Shown here one piece after another: positions 1-6,647 of a stretch of DNA of 64,000 bases (its first letter is position 1; each line of letters opens with the position of its first letter). Both the position numbers and the translations under genes were made by a program. The notes beneath the pieces were generated by a model that was given only the letters and a program-made list of their open reading frames with translations, was not told the DNA's origin and made no database searches. Origin of the DNA: Burkholderia oklahomensis C6786 (GTDB lineage Bacteria > Pseudomonadota > Gammaproteobacteria > Burkholderiales > Burkholderiaceae); contig NZ_CP009555.1 in the NCBI RefSeq assembly GCF_000959365.1, forward strand, positions 186,001 to 250,000, written 5' to 3'.

Positions 1-47
1 GTCGACGCCTCCCAGGATCTTTCATGGAGAGGCGCGCCCAATCGTCA

Positions 48-1337
48 TTACTTCCTGCGAGGCTGCCAGAGAGAGACAGCAATCAAGCTCACGATGGCCG
101 TTGCGATTACATAGAATGCCGGCGCAAGATTGTTGTGCGTCGTCGCGATCGCCCAGGTGATGATCGCGGCAGAGAATCCGCCGAACGTGATCACGGCAAG
201 GTTGTACGAAATCGAAATCCCCGTCGACAACACGCCATCCGGGAACATGTCGCTGAGCGCCGCAAGAATCGGCCCCTCGTAGCCCGCGATCACGAGCCCA
301 AACACGACCTGGAAGAGAAGCAGCGATTGTAGGCCGGGCTTGGCATTCAGCAGCGCAAACAACGGGTAGGCAGCGAGAATCGCAACAATCAGCGCCCCCG
401 CAAGAAACCAGCGCCGCCCGAATCGATCGGAAAGGTGTCCAACGACGGGCGTAATGAACAAGACAATCGACGCGCCCACGAGCACCGCGATAAAACCCGT
501 CGACGAAGCAAGCTTCAGAACCTTCGTTGCGTAGGTCGGGATGTAGAACAGCAAAACATAAGAGCACACCGTCCAGAAGACAACCAGACCGAATCCAACC
601 AGTGCCTCACGAGAAAAGCTCCTGACAACCTCGACTACTGGAGCGTGCCCTCCCTCGCGCCCGTCAGCATGGACGCCGGGTTCATTTAGCCTGCTGCGGA
701 TGTAGATGCCAACTGGGCCGAGCCCGAGCCCAAGCAGAAAGGGAATACGCCAACCCCAAGACTCAATCTGATGCTGATCGAGGCACTTCACGATAAACAC
801 CGCGAGAACAGACGCAAGGATAATCGCGAAGCCGATACTCGCCTGAATCCAACTCGTGTAGTAGCCGTGTCGCTCAGCAGGCACGCGCTCCCGAAGGTAC
901 GCTGTCGCGCCTCCCATCTCACCGCCAGCCGAGAACCCCTGTAGCAAACGCGCGACGACGATCATCAATGGCGCACCGAGCCCGGCGTCGTTGTATGTCG
1001 GCGCGAAGCCGATCATCGCTGTCCCGACAGTCATCAGAGCAATAGTGACGGTAAGCGCCGTGCGGCGCCCTACTTTGTCTGCAATTCCGCCGATTACGAT
1101 GCCACCAACAGGGCGCATAAAGAAACCCACACCGATCGTGGATACCGACAGCAGTAAGGAAAGGTTATCGTCGGTAGATGGGAAAAACAGTTTCGCGATA
1201 ATGACGGAAAAGAAACTGTACGAAATGAAGTCGAACCACTCGAAACCATTGCCAACGATGACGGCAATGACCGCCCTCATATGTGCGTCGGCGCCCGCGC
1301 CCCGCGTGGCCCCACGCGCGTACGTTGATGATTGCAT
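48..1337 (-). CDS. MFS transporter, metabolite:H+ symporter (MHS) type
   Basis: A 429-residue inner-membrane transporter with about 12 hydrophobic segments. Family marks are the N-terminal GNGFEWFDF stretch, the cytoplasmic loop GGIADKVGRRTAL (the MFS A motif), and GFSAGGEMGGATAYLRE further on, all typical of proton symporters for dicarboxylates, shikimate or similar organic acids. The exact substrate cannot be read from sequence. The start chosen is the ATG at 1337, preceded by GAGGG; an in-frame ATG 60 bases further up would add a hydrophilic tail with no family match. It lies 154 bases downstream of a LysR gene on the same strand, which may control it. Its base composition is less GC-rich than the core genes to the right, so it may be island cargo. 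Confidence 0.9.
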   Translation of the reverse strand: MQSSTYARGATRGAGADAHMRAVIAVIVGNGFEWFDFISYSFFSVIIAKLFFPSTDDNLSLLLSVSTIGVGFFMRPVGGIVIGGIADKVGRRTALTVTIALMTVGTAMIGFAPTYNDAGLGAPLMIVVARLLQGFSAGGEMGGATAYLRERVPAERHGYYTSWIQASIGFAIILASVLAVFIVKCLDQHQIESWGWRIPFLLGLGLGPVGIYIRSRLNEPGVHADGREGGHAPVVEVVRSFSREALVGFGLVVFWTVCSYVLLFYIPTYATKVLKLASSTGFIAVLVGASIVLFITPVVGHLSDRFGRRWFLAGALIVAILAAYPLFALLNAKPGLQSLLLFQVVFGLVIAGYEGPILAALSDMFPDGVLSTGISISYNLAVITFGGFSAAIITWAIATTHNNLAPAFYVIATAIVSLIAVSLWQPRRK

Positions 1338-1491
1338 TTTTTCGTGCCCTCGGATTTTTGAGTTATTACGATCATCGAACAAAATTTGATCGTGCACGAA
1401 ATATTACGACCATTTACGAATTACTTACTATGAAAAATTCTCTGTGCAGCCTGACTTACTGGAATGGTGCATGGTGAACCAATCGTCTGAT

Positions 1492-2391
1492 TTATACATG
1501 CGTGAGTAACCACTCCCGAAACATAGTAACTGCCGGCGTGTCGCGGCGATCCGCGGGCCAGATGACCTGATACGCGCCGCGGAAGCTAGCATGCGCATCC
1601 GATGCCAAGACCAATTGCCCGGACTGAACCAGCGGCGTGATCATGTGCTTCCAGCCCAGAATCACCCCGTGTCCGCGCAACGCCAGTTGAAGCAATACTG
1701 GATAGCTGTTCGCCGCAATGGTGCGAGCTGGCCTAAATCCGATCTCGCCGGCAGTCAGGCGAAACCAGTCTCGCCAGCCCATCCACTGGCGTTGTTGCTC
1801 CTCCGCGACGAGTAACGTCGCCCCCATCAGTTCTTGCGGAGGCACGCGATGCCCCCCGAGAAATGCGGGCGCGCAGTAAGCGTGAACGTCTTCCTCGATG
1901 ATCCTCGTGCCAACAATACCCGGGGGCGGCACATCTCGGATGTAGTAGACGCCGATATCGAATTCGGCCGCGTTCAGATTGAAGACCCCCTCTCGGACGA
2001 GTATCCGTACCGACACTTCCGGATGGTCTGCGCTGAATTCAGCGATCCGATCCGCAAGAAACAGCGTCGCAGTACCTGATGCGCATGCAATTGTGATGCT
2101 ATGCGGCGTCTGCTCTTTCATAACAAGCGCGGTTGCCTCGGCGCAGTCAGCCAAAATCGCATGTACTCGGTCCGCGTACTGCTGACCCGCTCGGGTTAGA
2201 TGCAGCGCTTTAGCATCACGGACGAAGAGCGTCATCCCAAGAAACGTCTCGAGTTTCACTACCTGCTTACTCACTGCACCTTGCGTCACGCTCAATTCCT
2301 CAGCAGCTCGCGTGAAATTGCCGTGCCTCGCGGCCGCGTCAAAGAAAACAAGGCACTGTAGGGGTGGGAGGGGTTGAATTCTCATGATCAT
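1492..2391 (-). CDS. LysR-family transcriptional regulator (GcvA-like)
   Basis: A 299-residue LysR regulator. Residues about 8-66 form the winged HTH (FFDAAARHGNFTRAAEELSV followed by TQGAVSKQVVKLE), and the rest is the periplasmic-binding-like effector domain. The PPLQCLVFFDAAARHGNFT opening is characteristic of the GcvA/AmpR-like subgroup. The start is set at the ATG at 2391 because GGAGGAATTGGAC stands directly before it; the longer frame to 2460 has no good ribosome site. It is followed on the same strand by the MHS transporter, a likely target. The effector is unknown. Confidence 0.9.
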   Translation of the reverse strand: MIMRIQPLPPLQCLVFFDAAARHGNFTRAAEELSVTQGAVSKQVVKLETFLGMTLFVRDAKALHLTRAGQQYADRVHAILADCAEATALVMKEQTPHSITIACASGTATLFLADRIAEFSADHPEVSVRILVREGVFNLNAAEFDIGVYYIRDVPPPGIVGTRIIEEDVHAYCAPAFLGGHRVPPQELMGATLLVAEEQQRQWMGWRDWFRLTAGEIGFRPARTIAANSYPVLLQLALRGHGVILGWKHMITPLVQSGQLVLASDAHASFRGAYQVIWPADRRDTPAVTMFREWLLTHV

Positions 2392-2771
2392 GTCCAATTC
2401 CTCCCCCGAATTTACCGGCTGATCTACTTCTTTGCCATGCGCATCCGCTCGCGTCCCCACTCAGCGGCAAAAAACGACAAACTCTTGTTGACTGTCGATA
2501 AACTTCTGTTTATTCTTCGAGTCATGCCGCAGCACTAATCGCTGCGCCACCGCTCCGGCGGATCGATCTTTAAGAGTGCCAGCGCACCGGGACCCGAGAG
2601 GGAGCAACCGGTCGTATCCAAGGCGGGATTCGAGAATGGGAGTGGCTTCCCTCGCCGAACAGCTTTGAGCAGATGAGCTCGTAACCGTCTGTTGAAACCT
2701 GTTTCTAAAGATAAGGACTACTACGCGAGTGCATCGCCGTGCGCGCTCGCTGCTCTTCGAAAGGAGATCCA
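2392..2771. other. 380-base non-coding stretch
   Basis: This stretch lies between the LysR start and the first small plus-strand gene, and must hold the promoters of both. I see no convincing gene. A 33-codon minus-strand frame at about 2422-2523 lacks a ribosome site. Bases around 2530-2565 on the minus strand resemble a tRNA D-arm, but no anticodon stem or T-arm follows. Confidence 0.4.
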
Positions 2772-2999
2772 GTGGAATCGAATCGGAAGATCCCAACCGT
2801 GTCGGTCGAGTGGTTGGAGAACGCGGCAGCTGACCTTGAGGTGAGCGCAAACGCGAGCCGTGAGACTTGGGCGCTGCTCGGTCTATCCCATCGGTACAGC
2901 GAGAACATCGGCCGCGCTCACGCTATGCGACACGCGGCGCGCATGAAGCTCGACTACGACCGACGCATGTTCCTGCGTACGGTCGGGCTCAAGGTCTAG
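2772..2999 (+). CDS. Hypothetical small phage-like protein (75 aa)
   Basis: A small basic protein of unknown function, with no motif I recognise. The start is the GTG at 2772, chosen because AAGGAGATCCA stands immediately before it; the in-frame ATG 33 bases upstream would place this strong ribosome site inside the gene. It is the first gene of a co-directional train of seven or eight tiny genes (2772-4155), an arrangement common in phage early regions. The 11-base gap to the next gene suggests one transcript. Confidence 0.65.
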   Translation: MESNRKIPTVSVEWLENAAADLEVSANASRETWALLGLSHRYSENIGRAHAMRHAARMKLDYDRRMFLRTVGLKV

Positions 3000-3009
3000 G
3001 AATTCGATC

Positions 3010-3141
3010 ATGAGCCAATCCGCAAAGAACCTGCTCGAGCTGCGCCGCATGCCTCGCGGTGCGCTTGTCGAGCATCTGCTACGCGAAGTCGCCCGCGACC
3101 TGATCACCCGGGCTGTCGACGACGACCGCGGCGGACGCTAA
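3010..3141 (+). CDS. Hypothetical very small protein (43 aa)
   Basis: A 43-codon frame beginning MSQSAKNLLELRRMPRGALV, mostly helical in character with alternating leucines and charged residues and a charged tail. It starts with ATG after AGGAATTCGATC, a reasonable ribosome site, 10 bases after the previous stop. Function unknown; it is supported by its place in a tight gene train and its phage-like size. Confidence 0.5.
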   Translation: MSQSAKNLLELRRMPRGALVEHLLREVARDLITRAVDDDRGGR

Positions 3142-3162
3142 TCAACCACGAAAGGGAACGAC

Positions 3163-3324
3163 ATGTACGTGTACATCGAATCCGAGCGCACCAGCGATGG
3201 AGTGCTCTATACGGTCGGGTTCTACGATCCGCAAGGCAAGTGGCAGGCGGAATCCGACCATTCGAGCGTCGGCGATGCAGCGAAACGAGTCGCGTGGCTT
3301 AACGGCAGCCGCGACGCCGCCTGA
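3163..3324 (+). CDS. Hypothetical very small protein (53 aa)
   Basis: A 53-residue protein starting MYVYIESERTSDGVLYTVGF. The pattern of alternating polar and aromatic residues followed by a helical, alanine-rich tail suggests a small beta-beta-alpha fold, as in many phage accessory proteins. A ribosome site (AAAGGGAACGAC) precedes the ATG, and the gap to the upstream gene is 21 bases. Function unknown. Confidence 0.6.
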   Translation: MYVYIESERTSDGVLYTVGFYDPQGKWQAESDHSSVGDAAKRVAWLNGSRDAA

Positions 3325-3352
3325 ACAACCGCTCCCGCTACAGGAGAAAGAC

Positions 3353-3589
3353 ATGAACCGCACCGATTATCGCGAAACACGTCGCATGGTCCGAGAAAAC
3401 GGCCTGTACGCGCTGAAGTGGATGAACGCAGAAGAGCAAAACGTCGCGCGCGCAATCTATTGCCCGCCTGAAGACCCTCTCGCGGTTCGTGTACACCTGT
3501 TCCGCGTGATGGGTTGGAGTGCTCACCTCGCAGCGTCCATCGCGCGCGACATCGCGGAATGTATTCCGCTTGCTCGGATTCCGTTCTGA
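3353..3589 (+). CDS. Hypothetical small protein (78 aa)
   Basis: A 78-residue soluble protein, unrecognised. The start is the ATG at 3353, right after CAGGAGAAAGAC; the frame is open further upstream, but that part overlaps the previous gene. It is rich in arginine and acidic residues, with two cysteines (in IYCPPED and IAECIPL). It belongs to the same train, 28 bases after the previous stop. Confidence 0.6.
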   Translation: MNRTDYRETRRMVRENGLYALKWMNAEEQNVARAIYCPPEDPLAVRVHLFRVMGWSAHLAASIARDIAECIPLARIPF

Positions 3590-3634
3590 CCAACCGCGCC
3601 CGCCACGCGGGCAATCACAAAACCGAGGATCACG

Positions 3635-3850
3635 ATGATTCACATCCACGCGAATCATGAATACCGCATCCGCGAAACGATGACGTGGGCCAAGCTCCAA
3701 GACACCATCGCGCATGAGGACCGCAAATACTTCGCCGGCCATTGCCTCGACGCAGTCGAACTCATGCCGTCCGGCTCTATGCGGCGCATAGAGCCAGAAG
3801 CCGATACATCCATCGAACCGTTCGCCGTGTCGACCCACACGTACCGCTGA
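3635..3850 (+). CDS. Hypothetical small protein (71 aa)
   Basis: A 71-residue protein starting MIHIHANHEYRIRETMTW, with a histidine-rich N-terminus. The short SGSMRRIEPEAD segment is read from a local inverted repeat, CCGGCTCTATGCGGCGCATAG. The ribosome site ACCGAGGATCACG precedes the ATG. No known domain. Confidence 0.6.
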   Translation: MIHIHANHEYRIRETMTWAKLQDTIAHEDRKYFAGHCLDAVELMPSGSMRRIEPEADTSIEPFAVSTHTYR

Positions 3851-3874
3851 AGTTCTCCACAACACGAGACAAGC

Positions 3875-4030
3875 ATGAACAGAGCCGCTTTCGACAATGA
3901 CCTACTAGCCGCGTGCGACCGGCCACACGGGCGACTCGCTCGAGCTTTCGGGATGGTTCTCGTCTACGGCATCACGATCGGCAGCGTTTGGTTTCTCTGT
4001 GCTGCGTATCGCGCCGGATTGCTGCAATGA
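3875..4030 (+). CDS. Small single-pass membrane protein (51 aa)
   Basis: A 51-residue protein with one hydrophobic segment at about residues 26-45 (GMVLVYGITIGSVWFLCAAY) after a short charged N-terminus, predicted to sit in the inner membrane. Its TGA overlaps the ATG of the next gene (ATGA), implying coupled translation of two tiny membrane proteins. Paired, overlapping small membrane genes recall spanin, holin or inhibitor pairs in phages, but there is no signal or lipobox to support a lysis role. Function unknown. Confidence 0.55.
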   Translation: MNRAAFDNDLLAACDRPHGRLARAFGMVLVYGITIGSVWFLCAAYRAGLLQ

Positions 4031-4155
4031 CGACGCTAAAGGTGTGGGCCGGCGCCGCCGTGTTCGTCGCACTCCACCTTCTACTCTGCGCTTATGCTGA
4101 TCAACGCGAGGTAGAAGCAGATCGAACAATTCACAGCCCGCGCATCGCTACGTGA
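4027..4155 (+). CDS. Small membrane or exported protein (42 aa)
   Basis: A 42-residue protein with a hydrophobic N-terminal segment (residues 6-23, VWAGAAVFVALHLLLCAY) and a short charged tail. It starts inside the stop of the preceding gene (ATGA overlap), so translation is probably coupled. It could be a membrane anchor or a cleaved signal followed by a peptide. It ends the clear part of the small-gene train. Function unknown. Confidence 0.5.
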   Translation: MTTLKVWAGAAVFVALHLLLCAYADQREVEADRTIHSPRIAT

Positions 4156-4283
4156 ACAATGCGATCTGCAAGAGGAAACGAACGGAAATTTTGTTAATGT
4201 CGTTCAAGATGACTCCCTCCGACTCCTTGGGGGAGCATCGCAATACACTGGCGTTAACGCGTATGCTCGTCCGCGGTGTATGA
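4152..4283 (+). CDS. Doubtful very small ORF (43 aa)
   Basis: A GTG-initiated frame overlapping the previous stop (GTGA) and running 43 codons toward the terminator at 4321. The overlap and the position before a terminator are in its favour. Against it, the composition is unremarkable, no family is recognised, and internal ATGs are equally possible starts. Confidence 0.25.
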   Translation: MNNAICKRKRTEILLMSFKMTPSDSLGEHRNTLALTRMLVRGV

Positions 4284-4320
4284 CGTCGGTCTGCACCACT
4301 CCCCTCGTGAGCAATATCTT

Positions 4321-4356
4321 GCCCCGCGCTCTTTGAACGATCGCGGGGCATTTTTT
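4321..4356 (+). terminator. Intrinsic terminator of the small-gene train
   Basis: An 8-bp perfect GC stem (GCCCCGCG with CGCGGGGC) around a 13-base loop, followed by A and six T. It is oriented to end plus-strand transcription from the small-gene train. It also lies just past the end of the convergent minus-strand gene 4367-5005. Confidence 0.85.
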
Positions 4357-4366
4357 CCCGAATGGG

Positions 4367-5005
4367 TCAGTCGTCGGCGTAAAGCGCGTCTTCGTACGCC
4401 TCTTCATCAGGATCAAATGGGCAGTATTTCGGCTCAACGCCAATTGCTAGCATTGCGCGGGCATAGTGCGCTTCCGAACGCTCGCAGTGGTCTTTGATTC
4501 GACCGAACGGTGGACGAACCCGCTTCGCAATCCCAGCATCCATCAGTTGTTGGGCCGCGCGAGTCTCCTTGACCATCCCAATGATCCCCCGAACCAAATG
4601 GACAGACTGGAGGCTGATGAGGTCAATCGCCTCGAGGCTTTCGATCGCGTAGGCAAAGTCGGACGAGCGATAGTCAGACAGAGCGATATAGTCGGCGACG
4701 TTATCAGTTGCGAGCTGCCCAAGGTTGTGACACATCGTAGCCGTGTCCTCCATGAGTTCGACAACAGTCTCTCTGCGCTGAGCGAGTGCATTCGCGGCCT
4801 CTTCCCTTGCATTCCGCCTTTGAGCCGTCGCCTCTCGTTCTGAAATCTTATAAGCAGCCCAGATCGCCGCAATCGACCCAACCGCTTGTACCCACGCGGC
4901 TACCCCGTCGCCGCGGCCCTTGAACGCGTAGATCAGGAAAGTCACTACGATTCCCAGCGCAGTGAGCGCGAACCCGATTTCCACGCACTGCCAAATCTTT
5001 TTCAT
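4367..5005 (-). CDS. Hypothetical membrane-anchored protein with two N-terminal TM segments
   Basis: A 212-residue protein. Two hydrophobic segments lie at about residues 12-28 (FALTALGIVVTFLIYAF) and 37-52 (WVQAVGSIAAIWAAYK). A strongly charged, probably coiled-coil stretch (about 53-90) follows, then a helical cytoplasmic domain ending in an acidic tail. This arrangement is common in phage and island proteins of unknown role. The start is the ATG at 5005 after GGGGGTGTG; the GTG at 5008 is equally close. It is the only minus-strand gene in this part of the island and is convergent with the small-gene train. Confidence 0.7.
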   Translation of the reverse strand: MKKIWQCVEIGFALTALGIVVTFLIYAFKGRGDGVAAWVQAVGSIAAIWAAYKISEREATAQRRNAREEAANALAQRRETVVELMEDTATMCHNLGQLATDNVADYIALSDYRSSDFAYAIESLEAIDLISLQSVHLVRGIIGMVKETRAAQQLMDAGIAKRVRPPFGRIKDHCERSEAHYARAMLAIGVEPKYCPFDPDEEAYEDALYADD

Positions 5006-5054
5006 CACACCCCCGCTTTATTTGGTGCGAATCGTAGCACGACGACTTACCCCA

Positions 5055-5095
5055 TAGCCACGCACATCCCGGCGCTCCGGGCGCGTGGCTTTTTT
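5055..5095 (+). terminator. Intrinsic-terminator hairpin
   Basis: An 8-bp stem, AGCCACGC with GCGTGGCT, encloses a second small stem (CCCGG/CCGGG) and is followed by a six-T run (5090-5095). It is oriented for the plus strand, yet no plus-strand gene lies directly upstream, only the 5' end of the minus-strand gene. It may belong to the array of hairpins in this region. Confidence 0.7.
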
Positions 5096-5140
5096 GTGGC
5101 AGTCGCAGCCCGGCAACCCCAGTTCCCCGCTCGCCGCGCG

Positions 5141-5217
5141 CGGGTTTTCCTCTCGGATAAGCGCGGCCTTTCGGCGGGGCGGCCCGTATGTGCGCCCCGC
5201 CGTTTTTTACCGGAGAT
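5141..5217 (+). promoter_or_regulatory. Repeated leader element, copy A, with terminator-like hairpin
   Basis: Copy A of a leader also found at 6231-6304. Shared parts in order are GG-T-TTCC, CTCGGATA, GCGGCCTTT, a GC hairpin followed by T's, and CGGAGAT. Here the hairpin is CGGCGGGGC/GCCCCGCCG (5172-5202) with T6 at 5203-5208, only 13 bases before the putative start of the two-TM gene. The CGGAGAT end is the gene's ribosome site. A hairpin this close to the start could control entry of ribosomes or polymerase; this is inference. Confidence 0.55.
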
Positions 5218-5221
5218 ACCC

Positions 5222-5404
5222 ATCAAAACCGCTTCGAAATTCGTTGTCGCGGCCGTGCTGTTTCTGGTGCTGCTGTCGATCGTGACTCCATGGCTGGTGA
5301 ATCAGGACAGCAGCATCACCCTGCTCGCCGTGCCGTTCGTGTGGCTGGCGTATGCCGCCGCCTTTGTGAAATTTCTTCCCCCTCATATCAAGGAGAACAA
5401 GTGA
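5222..5404 (+). CDS. Small two-TM membrane protein with an apparent ATC start
   Basis: A 60-residue protein with two hydrophobic segments (FVVAAVLFLVLLSIVTPWLV and ITLLAVPFVWLAYAAAFVKFL) and a basic tail, PPHIKENK. It overlaps the SPFH gene by three bases and shares its transcript. No ATG, GTG or TTG stands at a usable distance from the clear ribosome site CGGAG (5211-5215), whereas ATC at 5222 has ideal spacing, so initiation at ATC is the simplest reading. ATC/ATT starts are known but rare. The alternative is a mutated start in a gene that still serves as a leader for the SPFH gene. Confidence 0.6.
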   Translation: MKTASKFVVAAVLFLVLLSIVTPWLVNQDSSITLLAVPFVWLAYAAAFVKFLPPHIKENK

Positions 5405-6213
5405 AACGCCTGCTTCTGATTTTGCTACTCGCGCCCGTGATGTTCCTCGTGACCGGTTGCGACAACGTCCCGGCCGGCTATGTCGGCGTGAAGGTACAAC
5501 GCTACGGCGACGACCGCGGCGTCAACGTCGAGGTGAAGGGTCCCGGTCGCTACTTCAACGGGCCGAACGTCGACATATTCCTGTTCCCGACGTTCACACA
5601 GTCCTACGTGTGGGACAAAGCGGGCAAGTCCGACGAGTCGTTCACGTTCCAGACGGTGGAGGGTTTGTCAGTCAACACCGATGTCGGCATCAGCTACGCA
5701 ATCCCGCGCGAGAACGCGCCCAAGGTATTCCAGAAGTACCGACGCGGCGTCGACGAGATCACGGGCGTCTACCTGCGCGCGATCGTGCGCGACGCACTGA
5801 ATCTCGCCGGCGCGTCGATGGCCGTCGAGGACGTCTATGGCAAGGGCAAAGCGGCGCTGCAACAGCGCGTCGAGGACGAGGTAAAGGCGAACGCCGCAAA
5901 GGTCGGAATCAGCGTCGAGAAGGTCTATTTCGTGAACCAGATGCGCCTTCCCGAGCAGGTCATGAACTCAATCAACGGGAAAATCGCCGCAACACAGATC
6001 GCGCAGCAGAAAGAGAACGAACTGCGTGCCGCCGAGGCGGACGCGGCGAAGCAAGTCGCAATCGCCAAGGGCGAGGCCGAAGCGCTCGAAGTGAAAGCGA
6101 AAGCACTGCGCGAGAACAGCCAGATCCTGCAACAGATGGCGATCGAAAAGTGGGACGGCAAGCTTCCCCAATACATGGGCGCGAACAGCGTCCCGTTCGT
6201 CCAGATCAAGTAA
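5401..6213 (+). CDS. SPFH/prohibitin-like lipoprotein
   Basis: A 270-residue SPFH-domain (stomatin/prohibitin/flotillin/HflK) protein. Residues 1-20 are a lipoprotein signal ending in LVTGC with Cys20 as the lipid site. The SPFH domain covers about 23-190 (GYVGVKVQRYGDDRGVNVEV, later VNTDVGISYAIP), and a charged alanine- and glutamate-rich coiled coil (about 195-250) would drive oligomer formation. It starts with GTG at 5401, overlapping the upstream stop, with AAGGAG six bases before. SPFH proteins form large membrane-bound rings and, in phages and islands, are of uncertain role. It pairs with the two-TM protein just upstream. Confidence 0.85.
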   Translation: MKRLLLILLLAPVMFLVTGCDNVPAGYVGVKVQRYGDDRGVNVEVKGPGRYFNGPNVDIFLFPTFTQSYVWDKAGKSDESFTFQTVEGLSVNTDVGISYAIPRENAPKVFQKYRRGVDEITGVYLRAIVRDALNLAGASMAVEDVYGKGKAALQQRVEDEVKANAAKVGISVEKVYFVNQMRLPEQVMNSINGKIAATQIAQQKENELRAAEADAAKQVAIAKGEAEALEVKAKALRENSQILQQMAIEKWDGKLPQYMGANSVPFVQIK

Positions 6214-6230
6214 CGAAGTTCTGAGCCTGC

Positions 6231-6304
6231 GCCCGGTTCTCCCCTCGGATATGGGCGGCCTTTAAGGGTGGCCAGTTCGGCACCCTCTTTTTCCCCGCGG
6301 AGAT
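6231..6304 (+). promoter_or_regulatory. Repeated leader element, copy B, with terminator hairpin
   Basis: Second copy of the leader described at 5141-5217, sharing CTCGGATA, GGCGGCCTTT and CGGAGAT. The hairpin AGGGTG-GCC/GGC-ACCCT (6265-6286) is followed by CTTTTT, making a fair intrinsic terminator for the SPFH operon. No ATG or GTG follows CGGAGAT (6298-6304) at a useful distance. An open frame without a normal start codon runs from there to about 6450, so a gene may have been lost or may use a rare start. Confidence 0.5.
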
Positions 6305-6409
6305 TCAAGAGCGGACGCTCGGCGGTGGCGGTTGGGCTCCGTCACTCCGTTCACCTCATGCAACGCTGCCTTATGCGAGCGCTGAGTGTCCGCCCTTAAA
6401 CCCCCGCTT

Positions 6410-6439
6410 TGCTGGCGCCTGCATGGGCCAGCACTTTTT
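6410..6439 (+). terminator. Intrinsic-terminator hairpin before 6472
   Basis: A 7-bp stem, TGCTGGC with GCCAGCA, around a 10-base loop and followed by C and five T. It is oriented for the plus strand, 33 bases before the start of the next small gene. It is one of five such hairpins between 4321 and 6439. Confidence 0.6.
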
Positions 6440-6471
6440 CGAACTCAAATGATGCGCATGAGGGCCACACC

Positions 6472-6633
6472 ATGAAAGAACTGCAACAAGCCGTTTCCAC
6501 CGCCTTCGCGAACATCGTCGCGGCCGGCGCGATCGAGAAGGCGATCGAAGAAAAGCTGACGAAGACGATCACCTCGATCATCGACGGCGACGAGAACAGC
6601 ATCAACACCTACTACCCGGGTCGTGACTACTGA
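6472..6633 (+). CDS. Hypothetical small protein (53 aa)
   Basis: A 53-residue helical protein beginning MKELQQAVSTAFANIVAAGA and continuing into IEKAIEEKLTKTITSIID, with an acidic, tyrosine-containing tail. The strongly amphipathic helices suggest a small protein-binding factor. The ATG at 6472 follows GAGGGCCACACC. It begins an operon of overlapping genes that ends with the DUF5131 gene at 10027. No family recognised. Confidence 0.65.
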   Translation: MKELQQAVSTAFANIVAAGAIEKAIEEKLTKTITSIIDGDENSINTYYPGRDY

Positions 6634-6647
6634 ACCGCGAGGCGGAC

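Noticed and set aside
2422..2523. A 33-codon minus-strand frame (MTRRINRSL...) upstream of the LysR gene
   Set aside because: No ribosome site, and its upstream part looks like leader DNA; kept out as too weak.
2530..2565. A tRNA-like D-arm string on the minus strand
   Set aside because: No matching anticodon stem or T-arm follows, so it is not a tRNA or a clear attachment-site remnant.
6303..6452. Open frame after leader copy B
   Set aside because: It has no ATG, GTG or TTG at a useful distance, and GGAG touches the frame; noted only as a possible lost gene.
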